A stretch of DNA of 64,000 bases from Vibrio atypicus (lineage in GTDB: Bacteria; Pseudomonadota; Gammaproteobacteria; Enterobacterales; Vibrionaceae): the NCBI RefSeq assembly GCF_009811315.1, contig NZ_BLID01000003.1, forward strand, positions 124,001-188,000, in the 5' to 3' direction. Position numbers and translations under genes: made by a program. The notes below the pieces were generated by a model that saw only the letters and a program-made list of their open reading frames with translations, made no database searches and was not told where the DNA came from. This document shows, in pieces, positions 46,486-57,150 of the stretch. Each line of letters starts with the position of its first letter. The stretch's first letter is position 1.

Positions 46486-47616
46486 ATGAAGTTTCTTCAC
46501 ACCTCAGATTGGCACCTTGGTCGCCAGTTTCACAACGTCTCACTACTTGATGATCAAAAGGCAGTGCTCAAGCAGATCACTCAATATATTGAAAGTAATC
46601 AAGTCGACGCCCTAGTCATCGCAGGAGACGTGTATGACCGTTCAGTACCGCCAACAGCAGCCATCGAAGTCATGGATCAGTTTGTTAATCATATTTGCGG
46701 CGAATTGAATGTACCGATCATTCTTATTCCAGGGAACCATGACGGTGCTCAGCGTTTAGGGTTTGGTTCTGATCGAATGCGTGAGTCTGGCTTGCATATC
46801 ATCGCAGATTTTGAAGATATGCTAACGCCAGTGGTACTTGAATCTGACACAGGCTCCGTCGCGTTTTTTGGAATGCCTTACAATGATCCAGAGCTGGTTC
46901 GTCATTACTATAAAGAAGCCGTATCGACCCATGATGAGGCGCATCAGTTGCTCTCTGAGCGTATTCAACAGCAGTTTTCACCTGAGCATAAAAATGTACT
47001 GATCAGTCATTGTTTTGTGGATGGCGCCATTGAATCTGAATCAGAGCGTCCACTCTCCATTGGTGGTTCTGATCGTGTCAGTCACCAACACTTCGTTGGC
47101 TTTGACTATGTTGCGCTTGGCCATCTTCATCAGCCACAAAAGAAAGGCGAAGAGCATATTCGATACTCCGGTTCGTTGATGAAGTACAGCTTTTCAGAAC
47201 AACACCAGAAGAAAGGCATGACCTTGGTGGAGCTCAATAGTGATGGTTTTGTTTCGGCTACACATATCAACTTAACTGCACCCCATCAGATGCGAATTAT
47301 CGAAGGAGAGATGGAAAAAATCTTAGTTGAAGGTAAAACCGATCCGAATAATCAAGATTACGTTATGGTTCGTCTCCTCGACCAGCATGCGATTTTGAAT
47401 CCGATGGAAAAGCTGCGCAGCGTTTATCCGAATGTACTCCACCTAGAGAAGCCAGGCATGCTGGTGGGTGTTGAGCAAGAGATGGCGCAAGCTAAGTTGG
47501 CGCGTAGTGAAATGGATATGTTCCGTGATTTCTTCTCTCAAGCGCAAGACAGTCAACTCAGTGAAGAACAAGACCAAGCACTTAGTCAAATAATCAAACA
47601 GCTCAATCAGCAATAA
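46486..47616 (+). CDS. sbcD: Exonuclease subunit SbcD (Mre11-like)
   Basis: 376-residue metallophosphoesterase of the SbcCD nuclease that cuts DNA hairpins and blocked ends. Motifs TSDWHLGRQF, AGDVYDRS, PGNHDGAQR and SHCFVDG, GHLHQPQ. The ATG at 46486 fits the family N-terminus (MKFLHTSDWHLG). Ten bases separate it from sbcC. Confidence 0.96.
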   Translation: MKFLHTSDWHLGRQFHNVSLLDDQKAVLKQITQYIESNQVDALVIAGDVYDRSVPPTAAIEVMDQFVNHICGELNVPIILIPGNHDGAQRLGFGSDRMRESGLHIIADFEDMLTPVVLESDTGSVAFFGMPYNDPELVRHYYKEAVSTHDEAHQLLSERIQQQFSPEHKNVLISHCFVDGAIESESERPLSIGGSDRVSHQHFVGFDYVALGHLHQPQKKGEEHIRYSGSLMKYSFSEQHQKKGMTLVELNSDGFVSATHINLTAPHQMRIIEGEMEKILVEGKTDPNNQDYVMVRLLDQHAILNPMEKLRSVYPNVLHLEKPGMLVGVEQEMAQAKLARSEMDMFRDFFSQAQDSQLSEEQDQALSQIIKQLNQQ

Positions 47617-47626
47617 GGGCCGAACA

Positions 47627-50600
47627 ATGAAACCTCTAAAACTCACAATGCAGGCGTTTGGTCCTTTTGCAAACACACAAGAAATTGATTTTACAAAGCT
47701 GGGTAGCAACCCACTGTTTTTGATTAATGGCCCAACGGGTTCAGGAAAAACGTCTATTTTGGACGCAATCTGTTTCGCTCTCTATGGTGAAACTACGGGG
47801 AATGAGCGCCAAGGTATGCAAATGCGGTGCGATATGGCGCCGTTAAGCTTACCGACAGAGGTTGTATTTGAATTCGCGTTACATGACAAGACCTATCGTG
47901 TGATTCGCTCACCAGAACAAGAGGCGCCAAAAGCGCGAGGTGAGGGTACGACCACACGTAAGCATACCGCTGCCTTATACCAAATGGCTGATGAAGAAAT
48001 TCTGATCACCAGTAAAACGGCTCAAGTTAAAAATGAAGTCAGCGAACTGATCGGTCTGAACGAAACGCAATTTAGACAAGTCATGGTATTACCACAAGGT
48101 AAGTTTCGTGAGTTGCTTTTAGCCAGTTCTAAAGAGCGCGAAGATATCTTTGGTCAGCTCTTCCAAACTGATATCTACAAGAAGATAGAGTTTGCGTTAA
48201 AGGATAAAGCGGCCGCGATCAGTAAGGCGAAAGGTGAGTTCGACAACCAAATTCGTGGTGCGCTTCAAGTGGCTGCTGTGGAGAGCGAGCAGCAGTTGAT
48301 TGAACAGAGTGAACTGTTAAAAGTTGAATTGACCAATTCGGCCGAAAAAGAGCAATTGGCCAACGAAGAACTTCAGCAAAGTAAACAGGCTTTGCAAAAC
48401 GCTCAAGCTGTTATTGAGCAATTTGCTAAGTTAGAGAATGCCAAAGGTCAGTTGCAGCAACATCAAGCACGTCGCCAAACTAACGACGATGTCGCTGCAA
48501 AGCTTCTGAAAGCGAACAGCGCAAGTAAATTGAACGTCCCTTACGCCAATTGGCAGAATGATTTAAGGCAAAGCAAAACTCTTTTGGTTCAAGTTGAAGA
48601 GTTGCAAAAGCAAAGTCAGCAAGCGGTCGACCAGCTAAACCAACACAAAGTGACGTTGGAAGCGGCAGAGGAGAACAGCAAACAGATCCCACAGCTTAAC
48701 GAGCAGATCATTGCACTCGAAGTGATTAAAACAAAGTTGAGTGAGCAGTCAGAACTTCATACTCAGAGTGCTGCCTTGACTGAACAATCTCTGCAGCAAC
48801 AATCTCTATTAACAAAATACCTTAGTCATAAGCAGAAACTCGAACAAGAAGCGGTTGATGGTCAGAAAGAACTCGAACGATTAAGAGTTGAGTGGAATAA
48901 GAAACCGACTGTTGAAGCGGAACTTGAGCGCCTGAAGCGTTTAATAAGCGATATCACCAAACTCAATCGTTTAAAGTCAGACAAGGACGGGTTATTACAA
49001 AGCTTACCGACTAAGCAACAAGCAACAGATAAAGCTCAAATAGAGCTTACCCAATGCCAGAAAGAAGCCGACCAACTTGATCTACGTTGGCATAACGCGC
49101 AGGCAGCGATTTTAGCGCAACGGTTAAGTCGGGGAGAAGCTTGCCCGGTATGTGGTAGTGGGGATCATCCAGTACCTGCTAAGTTCGATGGCGACGAAGT
49201 GTCGAAACAGCAAGTTGATCAAGCGCGAGAGCGTGAACGTCAAGCTCTAAAGCAGTTTAATGATTGTTCTAGCCAATTGAATCAACATCAAGCGCTGATT
49301 GAGCAGGCGCAGCGTCAAGTTGATGAGTTTTGTTTGGAACTGGGTGAGTCAGCCAGTGAGTCAGTCGACAAGTTGATTGAAATCCAACGCTCAACCGAGC
49401 ATAACTTACAGCAATTACAAGCGATTGATTTGAGCAAGATGGAGCAAAGTGTTGCCGAGCTTGTTCAACGTAGCGAGAATGGTGAGGCTAAGATTACTGA
49501 GCTTCGACAACAAATTGCTTCGACAGAAGTTCAGCAGCGCGATGTTATCAATCGAATTGATAAGCTGTCTTTGGCTATCGGAAATGAATACAAAACGATC
49601 GAACATGCTCACAAAGCGTACGCAGAGCTGCAGCAAGCTGTCGAAACCATCAACAATCAGGTGGCCGTTGCGAATAAACAGCAGCAGTCATTAAATGTTA
49701 AGGCTTCTTCAATTAAAGCCGAGTTAAAAACCGTTCAAGGGTTAGAGGCTCAGATTCGCCAGCAACTTAAACAGAGTGAAGCCGAGTGGAACAGTGCGCT
49801 TGAAGCAACGGAATTTAACGATGAAGCGCTCTATCTAGCCGCTAAAGCGAGTGATGAAGAGTTGCAGGTTTGGCAAGATCAGGTTGAAGGTTACAAGCAA
49901 ACTCAGGCTAAGTTGGAACAATCTGTAGAAGATTTAAAACAAGCACTTAAAGAGATCGACAAGCCCGAGTTGGCTCAATTGGAGGCGAAAGTTACTGAGC
50001 ACAAACTGGCGTATGACACCGTTCGTGCAGCGCTTGACTCTACGCGCTCTCGCTTTGAACGTTTAGAGAAAGTCTCCCAAGACATCGCAATACTTCACAA
50101 CGAGAATATTAAGTTAGAACAAGAGTACAAAGTTTTTGGCACTTTATATGACGTAGCAAGCGGCAAAACAGGTAGCCGAGTGAGTCTTCATCGTTTTGTA
50201 TTAGGTGTTTTACTCGATGATGTCTTGATCCAAGCATCTCAACGGCTGAGCCTTATGAGCAAAGGGCGCTATATTCTGATGCGTAAAACAGAGGGCTTTA
50301 AAGGCGCTGCGGGGAGAGGCTTAGACCTTATAGTTGAAGATGGATATACAGGTAAAACTCGCGATGTTGCAACCCTATCTGGAGGGGAGTCCTTCATGGC
50401 AGCGCTGGCGTTAGCTTTAGGCTTGTCAGATGTTGTCCAGTCATATAGCGGCGGGATTCGGTTAGATACTCTGTTTATCGATGAAGGATTTGGCAGTTTA
50501 GATCCAGAGTCACTCGACTTGGCGATTCAAACCTTGATTGATTTACAACAAATGGGTAGAACCATTGGTTTAATTTCTCATGTGTCTGAGTTAAAAGAGC

Positions 50601-50668
50601 AGATGTCTCAACGTATTGATGTCGAGCCGACTAAGGCAGGAAGTACTATCAAAGTCATTGCAACCTAG
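47627..50668 (+). CDS. sbcC: Exonuclease subunit SbcC (Rad50-like ATPase)
   Basis: 1013-residue SMC-type ATPase. Walker A GPTGSGKTSILD near residue 40, long glutamine-rich coiled coils, zinc hook GEACPVCGSGDHP around 505-517, signature TLSGGESF and Walker B DTLFIDEGFGSLD near the C-terminus. Forms SbcCD with the preceding gene. Confidence 0.96.
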   Translation: MKPLKLTMQAFGPFANTQEIDFTKLGSNPLFLINGPTGSGKTSILDAICFALYGETTGNERQGMQMRCDMAPLSLPTEVVFEFALHDKTYRVIRSPEQEAPKARGEGTTTRKHTAALYQMADEEILITSKTAQVKNEVSELIGLNETQFRQVMVLPQGKFRELLLASSKEREDIFGQLFQTDIYKKIEFALKDKAAAISKAKGEFDNQIRGALQVAAVESEQQLIEQSELLKVELTNSAEKEQLANEELQQSKQALQNAQAVIEQFAKLENAKGQLQQHQARRQTNDDVAAKLLKANSASKLNVPYANWQNDLRQSKTLLVQVEELQKQSQQAVDQLNQHKVTLEAAEENSKQIPQLNEQIIALEVIKTKLSEQSELHTQSAALTEQSLQQQSLLTKYLSHKQKLEQEAVDGQKELERLRVEWNKKPTVEAELERLKRLISDITKLNRLKSDKDGLLQSLPTKQQATDKAQIELTQCQKEADQLDLRWHNAQAAILAQRLSRGEACPVCGSGDHPVPAKFDGDEVSKQQVDQARERERQALKQFNDCSSQLNQHQALIEQAQRQVDEFCLELGESASESVDKLIEIQRSTEHNLQQLQAIDLSKMEQSVAELVQRSENGEAKITELRQQIASTEVQQRDVINRIDKLSLAIGNEYKTIEHAHKAYAELQQAVETINNQVAVANKQQQSLNVKASSIKAELKTVQGLEAQIRQQLKQSEAEWNSALEATEFNDEALYLAAKASDEELQVWQDQVEGYKQTQAKLEQSVEDLKQALKEIDKPELAQLEAKVTEHKLAYDTVRAALDSTRSRFERLEKVSQDIAILHNENIKLEQEYKVFGTLYDVASGKTGSRVSLHRFVLGVLLDDVLIQASQRLSLMSKGRYILMRKTEGFKGAAGRGLDLIVEDGYTGKTRDVATLSGGESFMAALALALGLSDVVQSYSGGIRLDTLFIDEGFGSLDPESLDLAIQTLIDLQQMGRTIGLISHVSELKEQMSQRIDVEPTKAGSTIKVIAT

Positions 50669-50786
50669 ATCACTCTTAAGTATTAACTTGTGGTTAACAA
50701 TTGTTATCTGTGCTAATTATTAATTAATTCCCACAAGAATTATAAAAGAATAGAATGTCGACCAATAAGTTGGTACAGGGTGATAA

Positions 50787-52856
50787 ATGGACGCGTTTCG
50801 CGATGCAATCCGAGAGACAGTAAGTAAGATCTATCAGTATGCAGAGCCTAATCTAACATTAGTCGGTTGGATGGGCCTGCTTGGTTTTCCAACATATTAC
50901 TATGTTTGGACATACTTGTTCCCTCAGCCATATGAGAGTTTGGCTTTACGAACTGCTTGCTCATTGATGTTTGCAGTGATTGCGTTTCGTTCGTATTTAC
51001 CTGAGTATTGGCGTCGATTGATGCCAATTTACTATTCTATTTCGATAAGTATCTGTTTACCGTTTTTCTTTTTTTTCATGATGCTTAAAAATGAGTGGTC
51101 GACAGTATGGGCGATGTCGTTTATGTCGTCGATTTTTCTTCATATCTTATTGGTACATCAAACCAGAATTGTATTGCTCCAAGCCGGTATATCCATTCTA
51201 TTTGCATTCTTACTGACATATGGCAGTGACTATGTTCAAGCATATAATGACATTGTTTGGCCATACATCCCGATATTCTTATTCACCTATGTATTTGGCA
51301 ATTTGTTTTATTTTCGCAACCAAGTTGGTCACGAGAGTAAAGTGTCAATTGCTAAGTCATTTGGCGCTGGCATTGCCCATGAAATGCGAAATCCACTCAG
51401 TGCGTTGAAAGCTTCCATTGAAGTATTAAAGTCCATACTACCGACTGAAAAAGATACATTTAACCATGGTATTAAAATCTCTTCTCAAGAATTGAGCTTA
51501 GCGCGAGACGTATTAAATGATGCGGAGGAAGTGATTGATAATGGGAATGAAGCGATCGATTTACTATTGACGTCAATTGATGAAAATCGTGTGTCTACGT
51601 CGACGTTTAAAAAACAGTCAATAAAGCAAGTTACCTTGTCGGCGTTGTCGAGCTTTGCTTATAAGAGTATTCAGAACAAGCAATGTATAGAGTTTGTTTG
51701 TGAAGATGATTTTGACTTTTTTGGGAGTGACACACTGATTAAGTACGCTCTTTATAACTTGATGAAAAATGCGTTTTATTATCAGTCATCTGATCGCTTT
51801 AAAATAAAGATAACCGTTAAACGCCATCACGATGGGAATCAATTAGTCTTTGTTGACAATGGTGTTGGAATTGAGCCAGAAATTCTTGAGAACATATTTG
51901 AAGATTTCTATACCTTCGGTAAATCAGGAGGCTATGGATTAGGTTTGCCATTTTGCCATAAAGTAATGACGGCTCTTGGTGGGAAAATAGTCTGTGAATC
52001 ACAACCAGGATCGTGGACCAAGTTTACAATGACGTTTCCACCTTATAAGTCAGAAGTCGTTGATAAGATTAAATTTGATTTAGTGAAATCAAAATCTGTA
52101 CTCATGGTGGGGCACTACGAACCAGTTACTAATACGCTAAATGAGCATTCATTTTATAAAGGTTTTAGACTTGTCACGATGGATTTGGTGACCGCAAGTC
52201 AAAAGCAAGAGTATGAATTCGAGTTTGATTTAATTTTAATTGATCTTGATGTAGCGAATCAGCAACTAGATGTGTTTGCTACACTTGAAGCCAAATTGCA
52301 TTTCACTGAAGCTCGTATTGTTCTTTTATATGATTCAAAGTGCTCATACCATGATGATATTGAGCGTCATTTGTTGGTTTATCCCATAGATAAAGCGCGG
52401 ATGACACATCAGTGCGGCATTGTTCTTGATGAACTGTTGTTTGAATGTTTAGAGCCGAATAGAAACTTACTTCCCCGTAAGAAACAAAGCTTTGGTAAAA
52501 CGATTGTAATTGCCGACGACAACGACTCATTGAGGACGTATACCTCTATCTTATTAGAGCAGCAGGGCTTTGAAGTTATCCAAGTTCAGAATGGCCAAGA
52601 GGTAATCGAGAAACTAGAACTGTTGCCCGTTGATCTTGTCATTATGGACATAGAAATGCCTAGACTTAACGGGATCGAAGCTGCCAATGTTATTCGTAAC
52701 TCAAAAGAGACCTTTGCCAATGTTCCTATTCTTGGCCATACCGGCGATTCTACTCAGACGGCTATCAATAAAATACACGACTCAGGTATGAATGATTACG
52801 TCATCAAACCTGCGAGTACGAATACGTTACTTGATAAGGTCTCTAATTGGATATAA
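50787..52856 (+). CDS. cqsS: CAI-1 quorum-sensing receptor, hybrid kinase CqsS
   Basis: 689-residue membrane hybrid sensor kinase. Six-helix N-terminal domain (about 20-176) closely matching V. cholerae CqsS (YAEPNLTLVGWMG, NEWSTVWAMSF, IPIFLFTYVFGNL). HisKA His198 in GIAHEMRNPLSALK, HATPase with VDNGVGIEPE and GGYGLGLPF, receiver Asp621 in VIMDIEMP. At the position of V. cholerae Cys170 (ligand tail selectivity, as I recall) it has Phe174. Feeds phosphate to LuxU/LuxO in known vibrios. Converges on cqsA 16 bases away. Confidence 0.95.
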   Translation: MDAFRDAIRETVSKIYQYAEPNLTLVGWMGLLGFPTYYYVWTYLFPQPYESLALRTACSLMFAVIAFRSYLPEYWRRLMPIYYSISISICLPFFFFFMMLKNEWSTVWAMSFMSSIFLHILLVHQTRIVLLQAGISILFAFLLTYGSDYVQAYNDIVWPYIPIFLFTYVFGNLFYFRNQVGHESKVSIAKSFGAGIAHEMRNPLSALKASIEVLKSILPTEKDTFNHGIKISSQELSLARDVLNDAEEVIDNGNEAIDLLLTSIDENRVSTSTFKKQSIKQVTLSALSSFAYKSIQNKQCIEFVCEDDFDFFGSDTLIKYALYNLMKNAFYYQSSDRFKIKITVKRHHDGNQLVFVDNGVGIEPEILENIFEDFYTFGKSGGYGLGLPFCHKVMTALGGKIVCESQPGSWTKFTMTFPPYKSEVVDKIKFDLVKSKSVLMVGHYEPVTNTLNEHSFYKGFRLVTMDLVTASQKQEYEFEFDLILIDLDVANQQLDVFATLEAKLHFTEARIVLLYDSKCSYHDDIERHLLVYPIDKARMTHQCGIVLDELLFECLEPNRNLLPRKKQSFGKTIVIADDNDSLRTYTSILLEQQGFEVIQVQNGQEVIEKLELLPVDLVIMDIEMPRLNGIEAANVIRNSKETFANVPILGHTGDSTQTAINKIHDSGMNDYVIKPASTNTLLDKVSNWI

Positions 52857-52872
52857 TCAATGTTATTGGTGC

Positions 52873-54054
52873 TTACAAAATATAAAGGTAGGGCTCATTA
52901 AAAGCTCTAGCACAAACATCAACTATCTTATCTGCATCCCTTTTTGTCATACTGCTATTTAATGAAAATCGGATAATATTTTTATTCGGTGTAGTCGCGG
53001 GCTGGCAAAATACTGCACCGAAGACGCCATGACTTTCCAAATAATTTCTTACCAACTCGGTATTGTTTTCGTCTCCAGTTTCTAGCGTAATGATTTGAGA
53101 ATCACTGCGTATTGTGATGCCAACGTTGACTAACTGCTGCTTTAAGTAGCGACTGAGGCTAAAAAGGTGCTCTCGTTGCGTATCGCATTGTTGAATAACA
53201 TCAAGCGTCGCATCTAATCGATCGATTTCGTAAGGTAACATTGCCGAGCTGAATACTGCAGGAAAGCCTACAAAAGGTATGCACTCATTTGCTTCATTGT
53301 TACACCAAATGGCTCCTGCTCTATACGCAAAAGTTTTTGCAAGACTGGCGGTCATGAAATCGACTTGGTGGCTAAGCTTCAGGCTTTTAAGCAAGCCTTC
53401 ACCTTTACGTCCATGAGTACCTAGCGAGTGAGATTCATCTACTACAATGGCACAACCGAACTCTTTGGCAGCCATAACCAGCTCGGTTAAAGGGGCTTGT
53501 GTACCAATGGTGCTGTATATTGAATCAATCAATACAATGCCTGGTCCATGACGCTTTATGAGCTTGATTAAGTGTTTAACGTTATTGTGCATAAATGGAT
53601 GTAAATTCGCACCGTTAACTCTCGCGCCTTCCCACAAAGACATATGCGCAAAAAAGTCGACATAAACCTGAGTATTGCTATCACAAATTGTTTGCAATAA
53701 AGCAAGGTTGGCTGACCATCCTGACTGGGACAACAAGCACGATTGGAATCCACAGAACTGTGCTAGTCGAGTTTCCAGTTTTGGTTTTGACTTTTCATCT
53801 TGTAAAAAGACGCCAGACATAAAAGGTGTCGAGTGTCTTTCTTGAATTGACTGGACGTGCTTATCAATAATTGTAGGGTGGTTTGCGAGGTCTAAGTAAT
53901 CATTACTCTGTAAAACAAGATCATTTGAACTCGGCCTCTTTCCCATTACTAAATGCTTACCGTTGCGGTGGCAGTTGATCAGGGTATCAAGATGATGGTC
54001 GACCTTTTGTTTAATAAATATAGGTAACGAAGGGGTGCGATTAAGAGTATTCAT
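52873..54054 (-). CDS. cqsA: CAI-1 autoinducer synthase
   Basis: 393-residue PLP enzyme of the alpha-oxoamine synthase family. It joins an acyl-CoA to a C4 amino compound to make the CAI-1 precursor. Schiff-base Lys240 in [43 protein letters not shown]-terminal [10 protein letters not shown]. Length matches the Vibrio enzyme. Beside its cognate receptor gene, on the opposite strand. Confidence 0.96.
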   Translation of the reverse strand: MNTLNRTPSLPIFIKQKVDHHLDTLINCHRNGKHLVMGKRPSSNDLVLQSNDYLDLANHPTIIDKHVQSIQERHSTPFMSGVFLQDEKSKPKLETRLAQFCGFQSCLLSQSGWSANLALLQTICDSNTQVYVDFFAHMSLWEGARVNGANLHPFMHNNVKHLIKLIKRHGPGIVLIDSIYSTIGTQAPLTELVMAAKEFGCAIVVDESHSLGTHGRKGEGLLKSLKLSHQVDFMTASLAKTFAYRAGAIWCNNEANECIPFVGFPAVFSSAMLPYEIDRLDATLDVIQQCDTQREHLFSLSRYLKQQLVNVGITIRSDSQIITLETGDENNTELVRNYLESHGVFGAVFCQPATTPNKNIIRFSLNSSMTKRDADKIVDVCARAFNEPYLYIL

Positions 54055-54246
54055 GATTCATTCCTTTGTTATGCTATGTACCGATTGGTAAAGGAATATA
54101 TGAATTAAATTTAATATTGTTGCTAGCGTTGATAATTATGTTTTAGTGGTACGCTACAAATAAAAATATCAACTATTATATTTGAAAACATTGCTATTTA
54201 GGCTTATGCAGCCTAAGTCGTTCACAATATATAAAGCGGCTTAATG

Positions 54247-55221
54247 TTATGTATTGGACGTACTATTTACTTTTTTAATAAACAACTCTGGCCAATACAT
54301 TTTAACGTAACCAATTGATACCCAGATAACTAACCCTGTCGCTACACTCAATTCAATCAAACCAAAATTATGCAACCAATGCCAATGTGGGTGGTATTGT
54401 TCGAAAAAACTCGTTAATCGATGCATTGCAACAGCACTGATAACCGATGGGAAAGTAACCGCTGCAATAGAAGGTTGAAATTTGAGCCTCATTAAACGTA
54501 TATAACAGAGGTAAATGAAGAGCGTCATGGTGACAGCAATGCCCGCTAAAGCCCCCGTTAAAATTGGATCAGGTTGTGGGAAGTTAACTAAATAAGTCGC
54601 TAGGGTTAGGTTAATTGGCGCAGCCATAATAGCGAGAGTCGGCTTAGCTCGTCTAGGGAGCATACCTTCGAACATGAGTCGATAGAGGACTAAGGGCAGC
54701 ATAAAGAAGTAAATAGTAATACAGATATTCACCAAAGTTTCGGAAAATACGGTATGGCCAAATTGGGTACCTGCTAAAGAGCTGCTGATTAACCCTACCG
54801 GATATAAAAACCAGCTAGGTACAATGTTAGACATCTTAAAGTTGGTCAACTGGAAGCTAAAGAAAAGCACCATCATGGTGAGGTGTAAAAGTAATGCAGC
54901 GAACCAAAGGGGATAAGCAATAATCGGTGAGATGACGGCGAGGTAGTCGCAGAGAATTAGCAATGCCATACTCATTGGTGCCATTAGACTACCACTAAGA
55001 GGATGGCGGATATCGTTAATGAAGGTATTGAAGTTCGAGAAGTATTTAACTAGAACCGGAAACAGTAAGATGGCGCCTAAGCTTGCTAAATACGGACGAA
55101 TTACGGTACCAACTTCGGGAATATATAGAGACCAAGCGTGCCCTAAACCAATCACGCCGAGTGCAAGTGCAGCTTGTGAAGGTGGTACACTTTGAAATTG
55201 TGTTAAACGTCTCCAGTTCAA
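54247..55221 (-). CDS. TDT/TehA-family membrane transporter
   Basis: 324-residue protein with ten hydrophobic helices of the tellurite-resistance/dicarboxylate transporter (SLAC1/TehA) fold. Seen: QAALALGVIGLGHAWS in helix 1 and repeated helix pairs. It lacks the TehB methyltransferase neighbour. The substrate could be an anion. The 192-base spacer to cqsA shows no clear site. Confidence 0.75.
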   Translation of the reverse strand: MNWRRLTQFQSVPPSQAALALGVIGLGHAWSLYIPEVGTVIRPYLASLGAILLFPVLVKYFSNFNTFINDIRHPLSGSLMAPMSMALLILCDYLAVISPIIAYPLWFAALLLHLTMMVLFFSFQLTNFKMSNIVPSWFLYPVGLISSSLAGTQFGHTVFSETLVNICITIYFFMLPLVLYRLMFEGMLPRRAKPTLAIMAAPINLTLATYLVNFPQPDPILTGALAGIAVTMTLFIYLCYIRLMRLKFQPSIAAVTFPSVISAVAMHRLTSFFEQYHPHWHWLHNFGLIELSVATGLVIWVSIGYVKMYWPELFIKKVNSTSNT

Positions 55222-55340
55222 GGACTTATTCCTACATCACTATATTGGCGAGCAAATACTCTAAAAATCAGTCGCCATACATTTAGCGTCCAATAAAACT
55301 GGCGTCGATCATAGCAAGCCAAACGGTTGCTATGCAATTC

Positions 55341-56741
55341 TCATTTGCTTTCGCTTGGTAGATCTTCCTGTCGTAACTTCTCATTTTTTAAAGTTCTATG
55401 TAGTAGTTGGCTATAGATAGGTTGTCCCCCAAGAAGTTGCGCAAAAATAACAGCGCCAAGACTGGTGATGATAAGTGGAAGAATTAGATAATAATTGTTC
55501 GTCATTTCTATAACCAGCAGTATACCGGTAATAGGCGCTCGAACCGTCGCAGCAAAGAGTGCCCCCATACCGGCAATGGCAAACATACCTGGGTCAATCA
55601 TTAGCTCAGGCAAGAACCCTTTCGCAATTAACCCAAAAGCGTAGCCAAATAGAGTTCCCAGAGCGAGCATTGGGGCAAAAATACCACCTGGTGCTCCTGA
55701 GCCGAAACAAACCATAGTCGTCACAATTCTCGCTACGAAAAGTAGGAGTAAGAAGCTGGCTGTATAATCACCGTTGGTAATACTAGGTATAAGCGCGATA
55801 CCTCCACCAGTGATTTCGGGCATGTAAAGCAAAGTAATGCCAAAACAGCCACCGATTAAACTGCCAGTAATCAAATAGCGTTTACGGTCGTTACGATGAA
55901 CTTTGACAAAAAAGTCCTGTGAAAGCGTCACAAGGCGATTGAACACTACACCAAAAACACCAAACATCATTCCAAGTAGTAAAAATAGCCAAAGTGCAGG
56001 CAACTCCGGCGGTTGGTATTGAGGCATGGTGATAACAGCGCTTTGGCCGTTGATATAGCGGAAAACAATGTTGGCAGATACTGCTGAAATAATGACAGCA
56101 CGAATTGAAATTAGTGAGTAGCGAAACTGAGGTCGCATCTCTTCAACGACAAACATAATGCCAGCCAAAGGTGCATTAAATGCTGCGGCTAGACCACCAG
56201 CAGCGCCAGAAGCGAGAAGGCTGTGTCGCGTATCATCATTTTTTACGCCAAAAATATCCGTGACCATACGGCCAATTGCGCCGCCCATTTGGACTGTTGG
56301 GCCCTCACGCCCTAACACCATTCCCGAACCAAGAGCGCCCATACCACCGAAAAACTTAACAGGAATGACACGCCACCAGCGGACAGGACGAATACCATCC
56401 ATTGCCCCTTCGATTTCAGGGATGCCGGAACCAGCCGCTTCTGGAGCGAAACGATGAACGAGAAAATAACCAACAAAAGCGAGTGCAGCACTTATTAAAA
56501 ATGCCGCTAACCATAATGGAAGTGCGCTACCAATGGCCTCTTTTAGCCAGTCGGTACGTGTTTCTGAGACAAAGTGTACAGCGAGCTCAAATAAGGTACC
56601 TACTAAGCCAGCAAGGATTCCGACGGCGAGTGACAGGAATAATACGGAAATGGGCGTTTTATCCTTTGAGAGAAATTGATTAATGGCATCTTTTGGCATT
56701 GTAGCTAAAAGCGACTGTTTAATTTTCTCTCTTTTAGTCAT
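55341..56741 (-). CDS. clcA: ClC-type H+/Cl- antiporter
   Basis: 466-residue ClC family protein. Selectivity motifs GSGIPEIEG, GREGPTVQMG (gating Glu), GSGAPGGIFAP and the internal proton Glu in PLAGIMFVVEEMR are present, so an antiporter rather than a channel is expected. In E. coli this protein supports extreme acid resistance. The ATG at 56741 gives the E. coli-like N-terminus (MTKREKIKQ); an upstream extension to 56789 is unlikely. Confidence 0.93.
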   Translation of the reverse strand: MTKREKIKQSLLATMPKDAINQFLSKDKTPISVLFLSLAVGILAGLVGTLFELAVHFVSETRTDWLKEAIGSALPLWLAAFLISAALAFVGYFLVHRFAPEAAGSGIPEIEGAMDGIRPVRWWRVIPVKFFGGMGALGSGMVLGREGPTVQMGGAIGRMVTDIFGVKNDDTRHSLLASGAAGGLAAAFNAPLAGIMFVVEEMRPQFRYSLISIRAVIISAVSANIVFRYINGQSAVITMPQYQPPELPALWLFLLLGMMFGVFGVVFNRLVTLSQDFFVKVHRNDRKRYLITGSLIGGCFGITLLYMPEITGGGIALIPSITNGDYTASFLLLLFVARIVTTMVCFGSGAPGGIFAPMLALGTLFGYAFGLIAKGFLPELMIDPGMFAIAGMGALFAATVRAPITGILLVIEMTNNYYLILPLIITSLGAVIFAQLLGGQPIYSQLLHRTLKNEKLRQEDLPSESK

Positions 56742-57150
56742 GGATATGAAAGCCTCGTAATAATTGGTGGTGGGAATGATACAAGGCAAATTATACGCCT
56801 GTCGGTTAGTAACTATAGCGACAAGAATGGAATATTGATTTTCAAATTTGAATCATAGGTGAGAAACTGATGAACAAGCTTGCGATATGTTTTCGGAGCA
56901 GTATCACAGATTGAATCATGGCAGAGGGAGTGGCCTTGCAAAGCTGGGGATTTGAACCATAGTTAATTTGTAAGACAACCTGAACCAACCCGCATGGAGG
57001 AAAAAGTGTCTTACCTACAATTTGGATGGATTCGATAAATTATTTCAGATCCTCGTTTATGATCAGCCAGAGGTTTCATACTCTCTGATTCGCAAACTCA
57101 CGATTGAGTAACGAGGGATAGGGCGCACTTAATGGTGCGCCTTTTGTCGT
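56742..57150. other. Gene-poor spacer with degraded plus-strand coding trace
   Basis: 409 bases between clcA and a CobW-type gene. Holds the clcA promoter region. On the plus strand, an AGGAGG-like site (GGAGG, 56996-57000) precedes GTG 57006 (ten codons to TAA 57036), and in another frame 34 codons of protein-like text (CLTYNLDGFDKLF...SLIRKLTIE) run to TAA 57109-57111 just before a plus-strand terminator. No complete gene is present. Confidence 0.4.
57122..57145 (+). terminator. Plus-strand intrinsic terminator with no gene before it
   Basis: GGCGCAC (57122-57128) / GTGCGCC (57135-57141) followed by TTTTG. It may also serve the minus-strand CobW-type gene weakly, but its T-tract is on the plus strand. 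Confidence 0.65.

Noticed and set aside
54247..55221. Naming the ten-helix transporter tehA with a tellurite role.
   Set aside because: No TehB partner and only family-level similarity; a general TDT call is all that is supported.
56948..56958. GGATTTGAACC resembles the T-arm of a minus-strand tRNA.
   Set aside because: The five-base stem does not pair, and no anticodon or acceptor arm fits upstream or downstream.
57006..57038. Ten-codon leader peptide behind a strong ribosome-binding site.
   Set aside because: No downstream plus-strand gene exists for it to regulate; kept only as part of the degraded spacer.
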